Shown one piece after another: positions 10,801 through 19,499 of a DNA stretch of 64,000 nt. The notes under the pieces are model-generated. The model made no database searches, was not told the DNA's origin, and saw nothing but the letters and a program-made list of their open reading frames with translations. Within the stretch, counting starts at the first letter, position 1; each line of letters opens with the position of its first letter. The position numbers and the translations under genes are program-made. The DNA lies in the NCBI GenBank assembly GCA_008729055.1, contig SDUX01000002.1, positions 2,941,874 through 3,005,873 on the forward strand, given 5' to 3'. The stretch comes from Pyropia haitanensis. Its lineage: Eukaryota > Rhodophyta > Bangiophyceae > Bangiales > Bangiaceae.

Positions 10801-13800
10801 CGAGCCTGAGGAGACGCTGACGGGTACGGCGACGGCATCCATACCCACTGTGCCGCATGGTCCTTTGCTTGATAGGGAAGGCAGCGAGAGTTCGGTGTCG
10901 GGGTCTACTTCGCATGCAGAGCGTGGCAGCGGCGATGACGTCTTTGTCCCTGCAGCTCCCATCGTGCCTGGTGAGCTCACCCCGTCGGTTCCTGATTCTG
11001 GGCCGGTGGTTCGCATCGACTCTAGCCTTGCAGATGGGAGCTCGTACGGGCCACCCGAGTCCTCGACGCTGTCCCTGCCGGGAGTGCCCCCGGGCCTGGA
11101 GCGACGCCTGAGCGCTGGGTCGGGCGGGGACGCGTCTGGGGTGGCTGCTATGGACGTGGAGCGGCAGCGCACGTCGCCGCGGTCGCCGTTGTCTCCAGCG
11201 CCGGCCAGGGCTGACGACGAGCCGCCGACTCCCCCGCGTGTAGCTGAAGACAGCGAGGTGTTGTTGCCAACGCCGACGCAGACTATGCCGCAGCCAGATC
11301 TTCCCTCGCCGTCACCGCCGCCGCGGTCGTCCGGGGACACCGGGTCTTTTCGCGGGCAGTCTCCGCGAACTTCTGAGCAAGACATCTCGCCGTCGCCTGT
11401 TGCAACGGCCGAAACAGCGGGCGTGGTGCGGGACATGGGCGTTGCGGGCGGTGAGGTGGGCCCGTCCGCTACTATCCCTAGCGAGTCAGCCGAGCCCGCC
11501 GTGGTACCGTCCTTGCTTTCTCGCCTGAAGGACGGCATACTGGGCTCTGATGACGAGGCTGACCACTCTTCGGGGGCAGCTCAAGCCGCCGGAGGTGAAT
11601 CGGGCGCGGTCTCACCGCCCGCGGAAGGGTCGGATGATGCAAGTCGACCTGTAATTAGCGGCGGCCCCGACGTTCCTGGCGGCACTGATCCATTGCGAGA
11701 TGAGGACCAGGCTGCCGGTGCTGGCGAGCAGGTCATGCCGGCTGCCACTACCGCAAGCAGTTCATTGCCTCCGGAAGCAGCTGCGGCGACTGAAACAAAG
11801 CCTCCGGCTGATGGTCTTCTTGGTCTTTTCCGCGGTACGGACGCTGGCCGTGATGACCGCAGCGGCAGTAGCCGCGGGTCGGGCGACGGTGGCTCGGCCG
11901 GCGAGCGGCGGGCGGGGCTGCTCGGTCTGTTTCGCCGCAAGGGGCCTGACTCGGAGGAGGGTGGGAGCTCAACTGCTGCACGTGCCGCTGATGGGGCCAA
12001 GGTGCTCACCGGTGCGGACAAGGGGGGGGGCGCGGTGCAGCCGACCGAGGCCGAACAAGAAGGTTCAGAGAAGGCCCGTGGCGTGGTCGGGGCTGCTCCC
12101 GTCCCAGCGCCTGCACCTGGCGCTGCTCCGGGCTCGCAGGAAACGGAACGCCCAGCGGATCACCCGACTGGCAGCGGTCTCCTGGGTCTGTTTCGCCGCG
12201 ATGATGACGAAGGGGACCTGTCTTCACTGGAGGCTGGCGCTCCGGATGCTTCCTCTTCGGCGTCCTCAGGCGGCAAGCCTGCCAAGACCGGTGGCCTCCT
12301 CGGCCTGCTTCGACTTGACCGTCCAGCTGAGGCAGAGGGCAGCCCGACGGTGACGCCTCCTGCCTCGACTGGCGATGCTGGGCGAGTGTCGCCGCCAACC
12401 GCTGCCTCTCCCCCTCGTCGCGGTATGCCTGGCCCGGCAGAGGGCGGCCCGACGGCGACCCTTCCGGCATTGGTGGATGACACGGTGCCGGTACCGCCGC
12501 CGACCTTGGCGTCACCGTCTCGCCGAGGCAAGCCAGGCGACGCGGCAACGCCCCCCACGGCGAGTGACGATGCCATGCCAGTGCTGCCACCAACCTCAGC
12601 ATCACACTCGCGTCGTGAACTGCCTGGCGCAGAAGGGGGCAGTCTGACCGCGACGCCTTCCGTTTCGGCCGACGATGCTGTGCCAGTGCCATCGCCTGCC
12701 TTTGCGTCACCCGCCCATCGTAGCATGCCTGTCGAAGCAGAGCGCAGCCTGACAGAGACGCCTCCCGCGCCAACCGGCGATGTGGTTCCGGTGCAGCCTC
12801 CGGCCGTTGCGTCTCTGTTGGACGATGCGTCGCCGGCGCCACCTCCATTGTCGAGGGAGGCACTGGAGGAGCACCAGCGGGCCCAGGCTGCTGGTCGGAT
12901 CGTGGATCGTTCGCTCGTCCTGCCAACCTCTGCTGTCACGCGGGGTGCCGAGGCGGCGGTGACGCCGTCTGACTCGCAGTCGTACGGCTCGCGGGTCGCG
13001 CGCGCTGCTGTTGATGAGCCCCCACTGGCGTCTGCGCAAGAGGCGTCGCCTGCAGCCGCTCCCGTAGCTGATCCGGCTGTCGATGGGTCTGCAGGAGCCA
13101 TGGGCAGCAGCGACACGGCGCCCTACCTCAGCCGCAACGAAAGTGCCTATACTGTGCACTCTGCTCTGTCGGCGCTGAGCTCCTCCACTGCCGATGGGGT
13201 GACGTCACCGGCTTCGGAGCAGGACACGCCCGCCCCGGTGGCCGCAGAGGTCACTCGCGGTGCGGCGTTTACCGGTGAGGTGACGCTGGCCGAGGCGCCC
13301 GCCGCCGGTCCTGAGCGGGCTGCAGAGCAGCCGCTCGCGCAGGGCCGTGCTGGTAGCACCGCTGGCGAGGCGTCGTCCGCCGGCGACTCGAGGGGCGTTG
13401 GACTGTGGCTGGTACCGTCACAAGACGACCGCCCCGCGGTGCGGGACGACAGCGGCGCGGGCGGCGACGAGCCGCGGTCGGATGAGCACCCGCCGGCGGA
13501 CAACGACGCGCCGTGGCCGTCTCCGGGCCCAACTATGGTGGCCGGTGGGGCTGCCACGCGTGGTGTGGGGGCGTCGCCACGCTCGTCCACCAGTTCGACG
13601 GGCAGCACCGAGACGGATACGAGCGGTGAAGAGGGGTCGTCTGCGCCGCGACCAGGTGCAGCCGACGACGCTGACAGCGGCGGCGGCTTCCTCTCCCACC
13701 TCAAGGAGCGCGTGCTTGGGCGGCGCCGCCGCAAGAAGCGCCACGCCCGCGAAGCCGCCGCCGCCGCCGCCGCCGCCACCGCGGCGGCGGATGTCGAGGC

Positions 13801-14665
13801 CCCCCCGCCGGGTGGCGAGGTCCCCGAAGAGCTGCTGGTCGCGGCGCCACTGGGGCCGCCGCCAGCCACGCCGCCGCTGCCCGCCGCGGCGGGCGACGGT
13901 GCCGTGGGCGCCACGCGGGGCCTGGACGTGGTCGCCACGCGGGGCCTGGACGTGGGCGCCACGGCGGGCACGGGCGCCGGCAACTCGGCGCAAGACGTGG
14001 GCGCGGGCGTCCCCGCGGCGGCGGCTGCGGCGGCAGCTGGCGCCGGCATCGCCGACCTCGTGACCCCTCCGTACGGGGTCGCGGCCGACGCGGGGGCGCG
14101 CCCCCCTCCCCCCCCCGCTGTGGGGGCCCCCCCTACGCCCGTCACCCCCCCCACGTCGTCGTCTGGGCGGGGCGAACTCCGCGGCAGCCTCGTGTCGGCG
14201 CCGCGGTCGGGCCCGCAGTTTGCCTCCCCGTCGGGCTCCCCCTCTGGCTCTGCCTCTGCCTCTGCCTCTGCCTCTGCCTCTGCCTCTGCCTCTGCGTCGG
14301 GCTCATCTGGGGGCGGCTCGGGGGATCGCCACTCGCACCGGCGGCGGCGGCGGCACCGGGCGGCCGCGGCGGCGGCGGCGCCCGCTGCTGCTGTGGGCGC
14401 AACCGTGGCGGTGCCCGCGGGGGAGGCCAGGCTGGCGGCGGCCATCGCCCGCGCCGAGGCGTCGGGGCGCGTCGAGGCGGCGCGCCTCGCGGCCAAGCGC
14501 TCCCTCCACGAGGGCGACACGGTCGGGCCGGCCGACGTGCCGGCCGCCGACACGCCCGTGATGGCAGCGCTCGAGGGGTCGTTTGCGCGGGAGGTTGACT
14601 ATGGGCGGTCCACGTTTACGGTGGAGGACCTGCCGCGGCCCATCACCCGTGGGACCACGGTGTGA
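7817..14665 (+). CDS. Cyanase (cyanate lyase) domain fused to a giant disordered tail
   Basis: The ATG at 7817 sits in a good context (GCCATGG); the frame runs 2,282 residues without interruption. Residues about 15-153 match cyanase, which converts cyanate and bicarbonate to CO2 and carbamate (then ammonia). The N-terminal helical part (KLVAALLAAKDASGKSLSEIA) is followed by the catalytic part: AARRLHDIVGHYAG, then DEQLGDGVMSAEDF and RVVILLDGRFVP. By alignment from memory with the E. coli enzyme (R96, E99, S122), Arg103 and Ser129 are kept but the Glu is Asp106. Cyanase normally ends at this point (about 156 residues). Here about 2,100 residues follow: an RS-like Ser/Arg region (about 440-575), charged coiled-coil-like stretches (about 680-706 and 868-918), repeated GLLGLFR motifs (about 1330-1500), roughly 40-residue Pro/Ser repeats (about 1510-1680) and a Ser-Ala repeat. 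A 3' tail gene fused by missed splicing is possible, but the frame is continuous. Homology is sound; activity is uncertain. Confidence 0.8.
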   Translation: MDSTAAACSPATIPKQKLVAALLAAKDASGKSLSEIAAEVRITNAYCGQLFLRQTPLKSASTARRLAAAVPALTPDLLAAMRVIPQRTNATAAAVLHEPAARRLHDIVGHYAGTVKMIVDEQLGDGVMSAEDFFMRLDTVKGSRGEDRVVILLDGRFVPIAEQIHAESVADAESIRSASAVPEVEAAEAPCVAEGDSVATERRDSTNGGGGAASPAAAQARRGDATIPPSSVVTRGIDVADVADGAAARPTTEPGRPSPRSSRGRSSSRSSATSTAHSLTMSAGHGPLRSLTVSSRERSSRGTGPRSGRVAAAAASAAAAAAAAAPRRGPPKGTPTQPPVEAVPPPSLGTSPQTVPPPAGDADGYRSAAPSTVPSVPPSSRYGAAGHGPLSTAGASVTPQQPSPVVTRDFQAATAAGGEDAASPADRPREHLVRTPSADLGRVSSSGRSSRRSSRHSGAGADGSSRASGERERAGRRSGGTTPRQSRRSSTHSRGTSGAGAEGATAAAATAPLGAGEGDAVPSPVGGGSRQVSRHSSHRSSHPGGTEPSDGGSRHLSRRSSRRRSSGSHLFSEEGPQLDAVSHPSTGAGDTAALGAEGVGLEASPRGVRALDRHGSRTHSQGSSAGARLSARLSSEEISMREQESQSQERALAWAAQQRASLDRQQPSAEVPDDPDADIRREQAEARRRHDAELRERQEALFRRQPYQPTYAPPHPQADGPPQPYYQGQDDAAAAWAAREGPSRGAPVPSYPEQSRRSWPAARDNEGPATVPQRGYVAARGASEPAAYDDGRHYGATGPPQAYGEGSRGAAGPAAYDFGGRSVVAPSRTYGDGGHGAPSRPTYHDGRVTAGPDVLRPVSPAQRTHEGEMARTQAAWQERLLAYYQRQQQEYEHLEATQQQVLAQQLAEEQAWQLAEEDAPVATSPPPSLQSSVGVYAREPPVPPGSGILPASVTTRSMEMGSGTSPFPSASTTTGSRPAGVSASTSGPSDARPSIEPEETLTGTATASIPTVPHGPLLDREGSESSVSGSTSHAERGSGDDVFVPAAPIVPGELTPSVPDSGPVVRIDSSLADGSSYGPPESSTLSLPGVPPGLERRLSAGSGGDASGVAAMDVERQRTSPRSPLSPAPARADDEPPTPPRVAEDSEVLLPTPTQTMPQPDLPSPSPPPRSSGDTGSFRGQSPRTSEQDISPSPVATAETAGVVRDMGVAGGEVGPSATIPSESAEPAVVPSLLSRLKDGILGSDDEADHSSGAAQAAGGESGAVSPPAEGSDDASRPVISGGPDVPGGTDPLRDEDQAAGAGEQVMPAATTASSSLPPEAAAATETKPPADGLLGLFRGTDAGRDDRSGSSRGSGDGGSAGERRAGLLGLFRRKGPDSEEGGSSTAARAADGAKVLTGADKGGGAVQPTEAEQEGSEKARGVVGAAPVPAPAPGAAPGSQETERPADHPTGSGLLGLFRRDDDEGDLSSLEAGAPDASSSASSGGKPAKTGGLLGLLRLDRPAEAEGSPTVTPPASTGDAGRVSPPTAASPPRRGMPGPAEGGPTATLPALVDDTVPVPPPTLASPSRRGKPGDAATPPTASDDAMPVLPPTSASHSRRELPGAEGGSLTATPSVSADDAVPVPSPAFASPAHRSMPVEAERSLTETPPAPTGDVVPVQPPAVASLLDDASPAPPPLSREALEEHQRAQAAGRIVDRSLVLPTSAVTRGAEAAVTPSDSQSYGSRVARAAVDEPPLASAQEASPAAAPVADPAVDGSAGAMGSSDTAPYLSRNESAYTVHSALSALSSSTADGVTSPASEQDTPAPVAAEVTRGAAFTGEVTLAEAPAAGPERAAEQPLAQGRAGSTAGEASSAGDSRGVGLWLVPSQDDRPAVRDDSGAGGDEPRSDEHPPADNDAPWPSPGPTMVAGGAATRGVGASPRSSTSSTGSTETDTSGEEGSSAPRPGAADDADSGGGFLSHLKERVLGRRRRKKRHAREAAAAAAAATAAADVEAPPPGGEVPEELLVAAPLGPPPATPPLPAAAGDGAVGATRGLDVVATRGLDVGATAGTGAGNSAQDVGAGVPAAAAAAAAGAGIADLVTPPYGVAADAGARPPPPPAVGAPPTPVTPPTSSSGRGELRGSLVSAPRSGPQFASPSGSPSGSASASASASASASASASGSSGGGSGDRHSHRRRRRHRAAAAAAAPAAAVGATVAVPAGEARLAAAIARAEASGRVEAARLAAKRSLHEGDTVGPADVPAADTPVMAALEGSFAREVDYGRSTFTVEDLPRPITRGTTV
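11500..13740 (+). repeat. Dispersed amphipathic GLLGLFR-type motif repeats in the cyanase tail
   Basis: A short hydrophobic-then-basic motif recurs in the disordered tail: LLSRLKDGILGSDDE (about 11515), GLLGLFRGTD (about 11815), GLLGLFRRKGPDSEE (about 11916), GLLGLFRRDDDEGD (about 12178), GLLGLLRLDRP (about 12295) and FLSHLKERVLGRRRRKK (about 13690). Each is followed by an acidic or basic cluster. These look like short helical binding or membrane-docking motifs. Between copies 4 and 6 there are roughly 40-residue repeats ending in ASPSRRGxPG-like sequence (about 12340-12850). Confidence 0.7.
13909..13969 (+). repeat. Tandem duplication coding ATRGLDV
   Basis: A roughly 27-base unit is directly repeated in frame, coding ATRGLDVV then ATRGLDVG. 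It is part of a wider TRG/TRx motif family in the cyanase tail (see findings). Confidence 0.7.
14248..14297 (+). repeat. TCTGCC hexamer repeat coding (Ser-Ala)n
   Basis: About eight copies of TCTGCC stay in frame inside the C-terminal part of the cyanase-fusion gene and code an alternating Ser-Ala tract. Confidence 0.85.
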
Positions 14666-15348
14666 CGCCGTCGACGCGGTCAGTGGCGGGGGGTGCATAG
14701 GTGGGCGTGAAGGGGGGGGGGGGGGGGGGGCGCATTGCCGCCGTGGACGTTTCGGCTGGCGGCTGCGCCACCTGTGGCACCAACGTGGTGCGGCCGCGTG
14801 GTGCCTGAGCTCCATGGATTGCTGGTCCTGCATGCTTGCTATCCTCGTGTGTTGCTGCCTGCCCGACCGTCGTGGCCTCTGTAGCTGGCGGGGATCGAGG
14901 GGAGGGGGAGGGGCGCAAGACGGCGGTGCATCTTGTGCATTGTTGTTGTGTGTGTTGTTTCTCCAGCTGCGCTGCGGCTGAAGCCCGATGGTGTACGTAG
15001 GGGTTGCCTTGGCTACCACTGGCGGCCGTGCTTGCCCGGGGATGAGGCGCTTTGCCCGCGGCGGGTGCTAGGCTGCGTGCGCGCGTTTCCCCACTGGTGA
15101 CAACCACCCTGGTTTTGCCCGCCTTTTTTTTTTTTTTTTTTTGTCCTCGACCGCTGGTCCCCACCGCAGCGCCGTGCCAGCAGCCGCCCGTGCCACCACA
15201 CACCTTCCCGCACCACGCCGCCCGACGCGCTCCCACCATCCGCCGCCCACTGGGCCCGTCATACCGCCCTAATCAACCTCCCCACTGTTCCCCAGCCCCG
15301 TCTCTCCATCCCCCGCCCCCCCTCCCAGTCGGCTCCCCGCCCTCCCCG
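14666..15348. other. Convergent 3' region with a 20-base T run
   Basis: This lies between the stop of the cyanase-fusion gene (plus) and the stop of the minus-strand gene at 15349. It is moderately GC-rich with a G run near 14715-14731 and a T run at about 15123-15142. On the minus strand the T run is an A run, in the 3' part of neither coding sequence. Probably two 3' UTRs; no gene seen. Confidence 0.5.
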
Positions 15349-17087
15349 CTACTCCTCCGCCAGCAGCCGCTGCGCCACCTCCTCCACGCGCGCCTCCACC
15401 CGGCGGGGCACCCCCCCCCGGCGGCGCCCCCCCCCCCGCGCCACCTCAGCCGCCACCACCCCCGGCGCCAGCCGCCGCAGCGACCGCAGCTCGACCTCCC
15501 AGTCGGGCTCGGGCGCGCCCGCCGCCGCCGCCGCCGCCGCGCGCGCCGCGTGCGCGCGCGCCAGCGTCGACCGCAGCCGCCGCGTGATGCGGCGGAGCGT
15601 CGCCGCGTCGGCCGCCGCGGCTGCCGCCGCGTCGGCCGCGTCGGCGGCGGCGGCGGCGGTGGTGGCGGTAGTTGGGGGGGGTGGACGGAGGTGCGGGGGG
15701 AGGGGAGGTACCGCCGCCCGCACGCTGTTCCGCCAGCCGGCCGGCAGGAGCCACGCGACGGACCAAGGACGCAAGGCGGGGTGGCTACGCCCGCCCCCCC
15801 ACCCGAGACCGCCCCGCGCGCCACCGCCGCCGCCGCCGCCGCCGCCAGCGTCGGCGGCCGCCGCGGCGGCCGCCGCCGCGTCATCAGCGGCGGCTTCCAG
15901 CTCCGCCTCGGCCGCCGCCGCGGCGGCCGCGGCGGCCGCCGTCGCCGCCGCCGACGGCGGCGCGCCGCCTCCCCCCGTCGCCGCGGCGGGCCCGCCGTGC
16001 CGCAGCGCCCGCAGTGCCGCGGCGATGCGCGCGCGGAGCGTCTGGGGCGGCGGCGGCGGCGGCGGCGGCGGCGGCAAGGGCGGCGGCAGCGCCTGACGCG
16101 GCGGCGGCGGTGGCCACACGGCGGCGGCAATGGCGGGCCGCGCCGCGGCGCGGCGGCGGAGGCGGCGGTCGTCCCGCGCCGCCGCCGCGGCGACCGCCGC
16201 GGCCGCGGCCGAGTGGATGGCCGCGGCGGCCTCGGTGCGCTCCGCGGCGCGGCGGCGGCGGGCCGCCTCTGCCGTGCCGACCGGCCGGCCGGCGCGGCCG
16301 GCCGAGAGGGAGGGGGGGAGGAGCGCCGCGAGCCGCCACGACCGGCGGGGCGGGGTGGGGGGGGGCGCCGGTGGCGGAGGGGTCGGCGTCAGGGGGGGTG
16401 GGTGGTGGGGCGCCCCACCAACGTACCAGCGCAGCGTAGGGAGGTGCGAGAGGGTGAGGGAGAGCGCCTTGCGGCCGCCCCGGGGGGGATGGGGGCGGGG
16501 GGGGGGGTGGGGCGGCGCCTGTCCTTGGGGCGGGAGCAGAGGAGCCTGCTGCGCACGGGGGGAAAAGGTCGGGGCGGAGAGGGGCGCGTGGCGCCCCCGC
16601 GACGCGCTCGCCCGCCGCACCGCCGCGACCGCCGCCGCGGCGACCACCGCCGCCGCCCGCGACGGGCTGCCGCGGGAGGGGCGGCCGCCGCCGCGGCGCG
16701 CCGCCCCCAGCGGCCGCCCGTGGCCACGCCCCCCGCCGCCGCCGCTGCCGCCGCCGCCGCCGCCGGCCGCCGACGCGGTCGGCGTCGGCGGCGGCGGCGG
16801 CGTCGGCGGCACCGGCACCGCCGGCACCGCCGGCGGTGGGGGCGAGGGGGAGGCCGGCGGCGACGTCGACGCCGCCGCCGGCAGGCCCACCACGTCCACG
16901 CCGCCAATGCCGGGCGCGACCGACGCGGCCGCGACGGCGGTGTCGCCGTCGGCGTCGCCATCGCCGTGGGCGGCGGTGGGGGTGGGCGCCGCGGCCACCG
17001 CCGTCGATGCGGCCCGTAGGGCGGGGGACGCCGGCGGCACCCGCGGCGGCGGCGCCAGCGACGGCACCGACGGCGGCGGCGTGACGC

Positions 17088-17118
<31 letters not shown>

Positions 17119-17156
17119 CACCGCCGCCGTCACCGCCGACGGGGAGGCCGACCCAC

Positions 17157-17208
<52 letters not shown>

Positions 17209-17460
17209 GCCGACCGGCGCCGCAGCCGCCGCAACCGCGACGGCCGCGGCGGCCACCACCACCGCCACCACCGCCGCTGCCGACGACGCCGCACCCGCGC
17301 CGCCGCGGCGGCGGCCGCGACGGCGGTGGCGGTGGCGGTGGGGTTGGTGGCGATACGGAGCGCTGCCGCCAGGTTGGCCACCCGCCGCCGCCGCCGCCGC
17401 TGCAGCCGCTGCCGTCGCTCTCCCTGCCGCCGCGGTCGCAGCCATCGTGGCCGCCGCCAT
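15349..17460 (-). CDS. Unidentified Ala/Pro/Arg-rich protein
   Basis: A 703-codon minus-strand frame runs from an ATG at 17460 to a stop at 15349. I do not recognise a family. The N-terminus (MAAATMAATAAAGRATAAAA) is Ala/Arg-rich without acids and could be an organelle transit peptide, though the composition makes this weak. The most protein-like parts are KALSLTLSHLPTLRWYVGG near 16460-16410, RRSWRLAALLPPSL near 16340, the stretch near 16050 (TLRARIAAALRALRHGG), PWSVAWLLPAGWRNSVRA near 15770, and a charged helical C-terminus with ATLRRITRRLRSTLARAH and DWEVELRSLRRLAPG. These lie in one frame, which supports it over its shadows. Introns or homopolymer shifts could be hidden in the Pro/Gly-rich parts. 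The gene ends tail-to-tail with the cyanase fusion, and its 5' side faces the transposon insertion about 1.3 kb away. Confidence 0.45.
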
Positions 17461-18769
17461 GACCGCAACGCCCCACCGCGGGTGTTGTGCGGGGGGGGGG
17501 GGGGGGGGAAAGACGCTGAGGACGACGCGGAAGGGTACTGGCGCCGAGTGGATGATGTGGGGGAAAAAAGACGGCGCCAGGCGCGCCAGGCCGCCCGGCG
17601 GGGCGGGGGCGGAGCAGATACCCCACCACGCGTGGGCGGGCCGTCGCGAGGTCGGGACGGGGACGGCCGAGGGCGGTTGTCAGGTCCAACGGCGGGCGGC
17701 ACGTCGGCTACCACCCCCTGGTGGCGAGTAGCGCCCACCCCCCCCCCCCCCGCTACAGCCTGTGTTGCGCTCCATGAGCGCGACCGCCACGGCGGTTCCT
17801 GGGCGCGGCCGCCACAGCCGCCGCCGCCGCGGCGGCTCCCGGCGGCTGCCGCTGGCGGCGTCGGCGGCGGCAGGGGTGCGCCGACGCGCAACCGCAGGCC
17901 GGATACGTCTGTCGAGCAACGAGGACGGCAGGGAGACGGTGGCCGCCGCCGGCGGCGACGCTGCCCGTGATGGTGGCCCGTCGCGAGTGGGGGGGGGGGG
18001 GGGGCGCGGCGGCGGCGGCGGCGGGCAGGAGGGCGGGCGCCGTCGGCGGCGGCCAGGCGGCAGCACCGGCGCTGCGGACGCCGCCGCGATCGCGCCGGCG
18101 CGGGCGTGGCGGTCGGGCGGCGGCGCGGTGGAATTTCGATCCACCGCTGCGCCGCGTGTGCAGACGCCATTCCAATTCTGGGCTGCCAGTGGTTGCGCGG
18201 CAGCTTACAGTCACCTGCCACCCAGCAGATGAATCCAGTGCCACGGAAGCGCACGCAGGAAACGTTTGTCATGCACGATTCAGTCCGTTCAATGCGTCTA
18301 GTGCTGAATTGGAATTTTGTAATTCTTATCGGCACGATCCTTCTCGAGCCTCACGCCACGTGTTGCCACACCAGTCCCGTGGTCAGTGCCACGCCGGCCG
18401 TCCCCTCTCCCCGCCAACGGCCGCCCACCACCAGCGCGGCCCGGCCAGAGGCCCGACCGCTGTCCCACCGCCGGACCCTCCACTGTCGGCTGCCCGGGCC
18501 CGATCCACCACGTCTCCCCCCCCCCCCCCCCACAAGCATCGATCCACCAACCCCCCCCCCCCCCCCCTTCCCCACCCCGCGGCCGGTCCCCCCCCCCCGC
18601 CCCTCGGCTCCCGCGCCTCGTGGCCGGCACCACCCAATCGACACGCGCGCCGCGGGTGCCCTTTCGCGCCACCACCGCCCCCCCCCGCGGGCGGCGGCGC
18701 GACCGCCCCCCCCCCCCGCGGGGCCCAAACACCCCCCCCCCCCCCCCCGCTCCCGCCGCCACGGCCGGC
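17461..18769. other. Intergenic region between divergent host genes, left of the transposon
   Basis: 17461-18130 is GC-rich with G and C runs. 18150-18370 is a balanced-composition island, probably promoter DNA. 18490-18760 is dominated by C runs of 10-18. No coding sequence is supported. The 8-bp target duplication begins at 18770. Confidence 0.5.
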
Positions 18770-18777
18770 GGGTCGCG
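18770..18777. repeat. Target site duplication, left copy (GGGTCGCG)
   Basis: The octamer GGGTCGCG here is repeated exactly at 34746-34753, on the outer side of the inverted ends. Joining the flanks through one copy gives an uninterrupted GC-rich sequence typical of the host, as expected for an empty site. Confidence 0.85.
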
Positions 18778-18890
18778 GATGAGCAAAAGACACGGTCCAG
18801 TATACACCCTCTCACGGGTGCCTGAGGGGGGTTTAGTGTATACCTGCGTCCAGGCTCTCAAATCGCCGGTTTAGTATACAGGCTCTCACG
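18778..18890. promoter_or_regulatory. Left terminal and subterminal repeats with three GTATAC cores
   Basis: GTATAC occurs at 18800-18805, 18838-18843 and 18874-18879, in GTATACACCC, GTGTATACC and TTAGTATACAG contexts. Two copies are followed by GGCTCTCA-like sequence. The terminal AAAGACACG is at 18786-18794. The right end has the same elements inverted. These are probable transposase-binding sites. Confidence 0.75.
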
Positions 18891-19499
18891 GCCTCTCTGG
18901 GGCACCCCTCCGAAATCATCTCGGGCTCCCCCCCACCACCGTGAGGCACGCCTCGTCGGCCGGCGCGCCTGGCTGGCAATTGCCCGGCTGGAAATTGTCT
19001 GGCTGTCTCGCTCGTCGGGCAACCGTGAGTTCCCGCCAGTTTGTACGTCCACGCTGCTGCGCGCGCGATCTGGTGGCGCGCTCGTCGTGGTCGCCACGCA
19101 TCGCCTCCCCTGTGGCGCGGCACCGGCGGGCGGGGCGGCACCGGCGGGGCGGCTGCGGCCGTCGCGGCCGCCCCGGTTGGCACGGTTGCCCCCGCCACCC
19201 CGGCCGCCCCAGCTACCACTTCCGCCCCCGCCACCCCTGCCTTCCCGGAAGCCGCATGCTGCTCCGGCCGCCCCCCGCAGCACCGATAGCACGACCGGCT
19301 GTGGCGCTCGGTAGCAGCCGCTATCCTAGCCGCTTTCTACGGGTCTGACGGCCTCTCGGCCAGATCCGACGGCACCGGCCGGCCTGCACGCTCGCCCGTT
19401 CGGCGCAGGCCGCCCCAGAGGGCTAGAGAGCTCTCCCGGAGGCCTGTTCGTGTTGGCAGCTGTGGGTTTGGGCCGTTTGCTCGTGTGCACCACCCATTG
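18891..19499. other. Transposon left arm, 5' region of the Ulp1 gene
   Basis: Moderately GC-rich sequence with CCGGCTGG/AATTGTCTGG-type short repeats at 18970-19010. Presumably it carries the promoter and 5' UTR of the Ulp1 gene. No coding frame is supported before the ATG at 19500. Confidence 0.5.
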
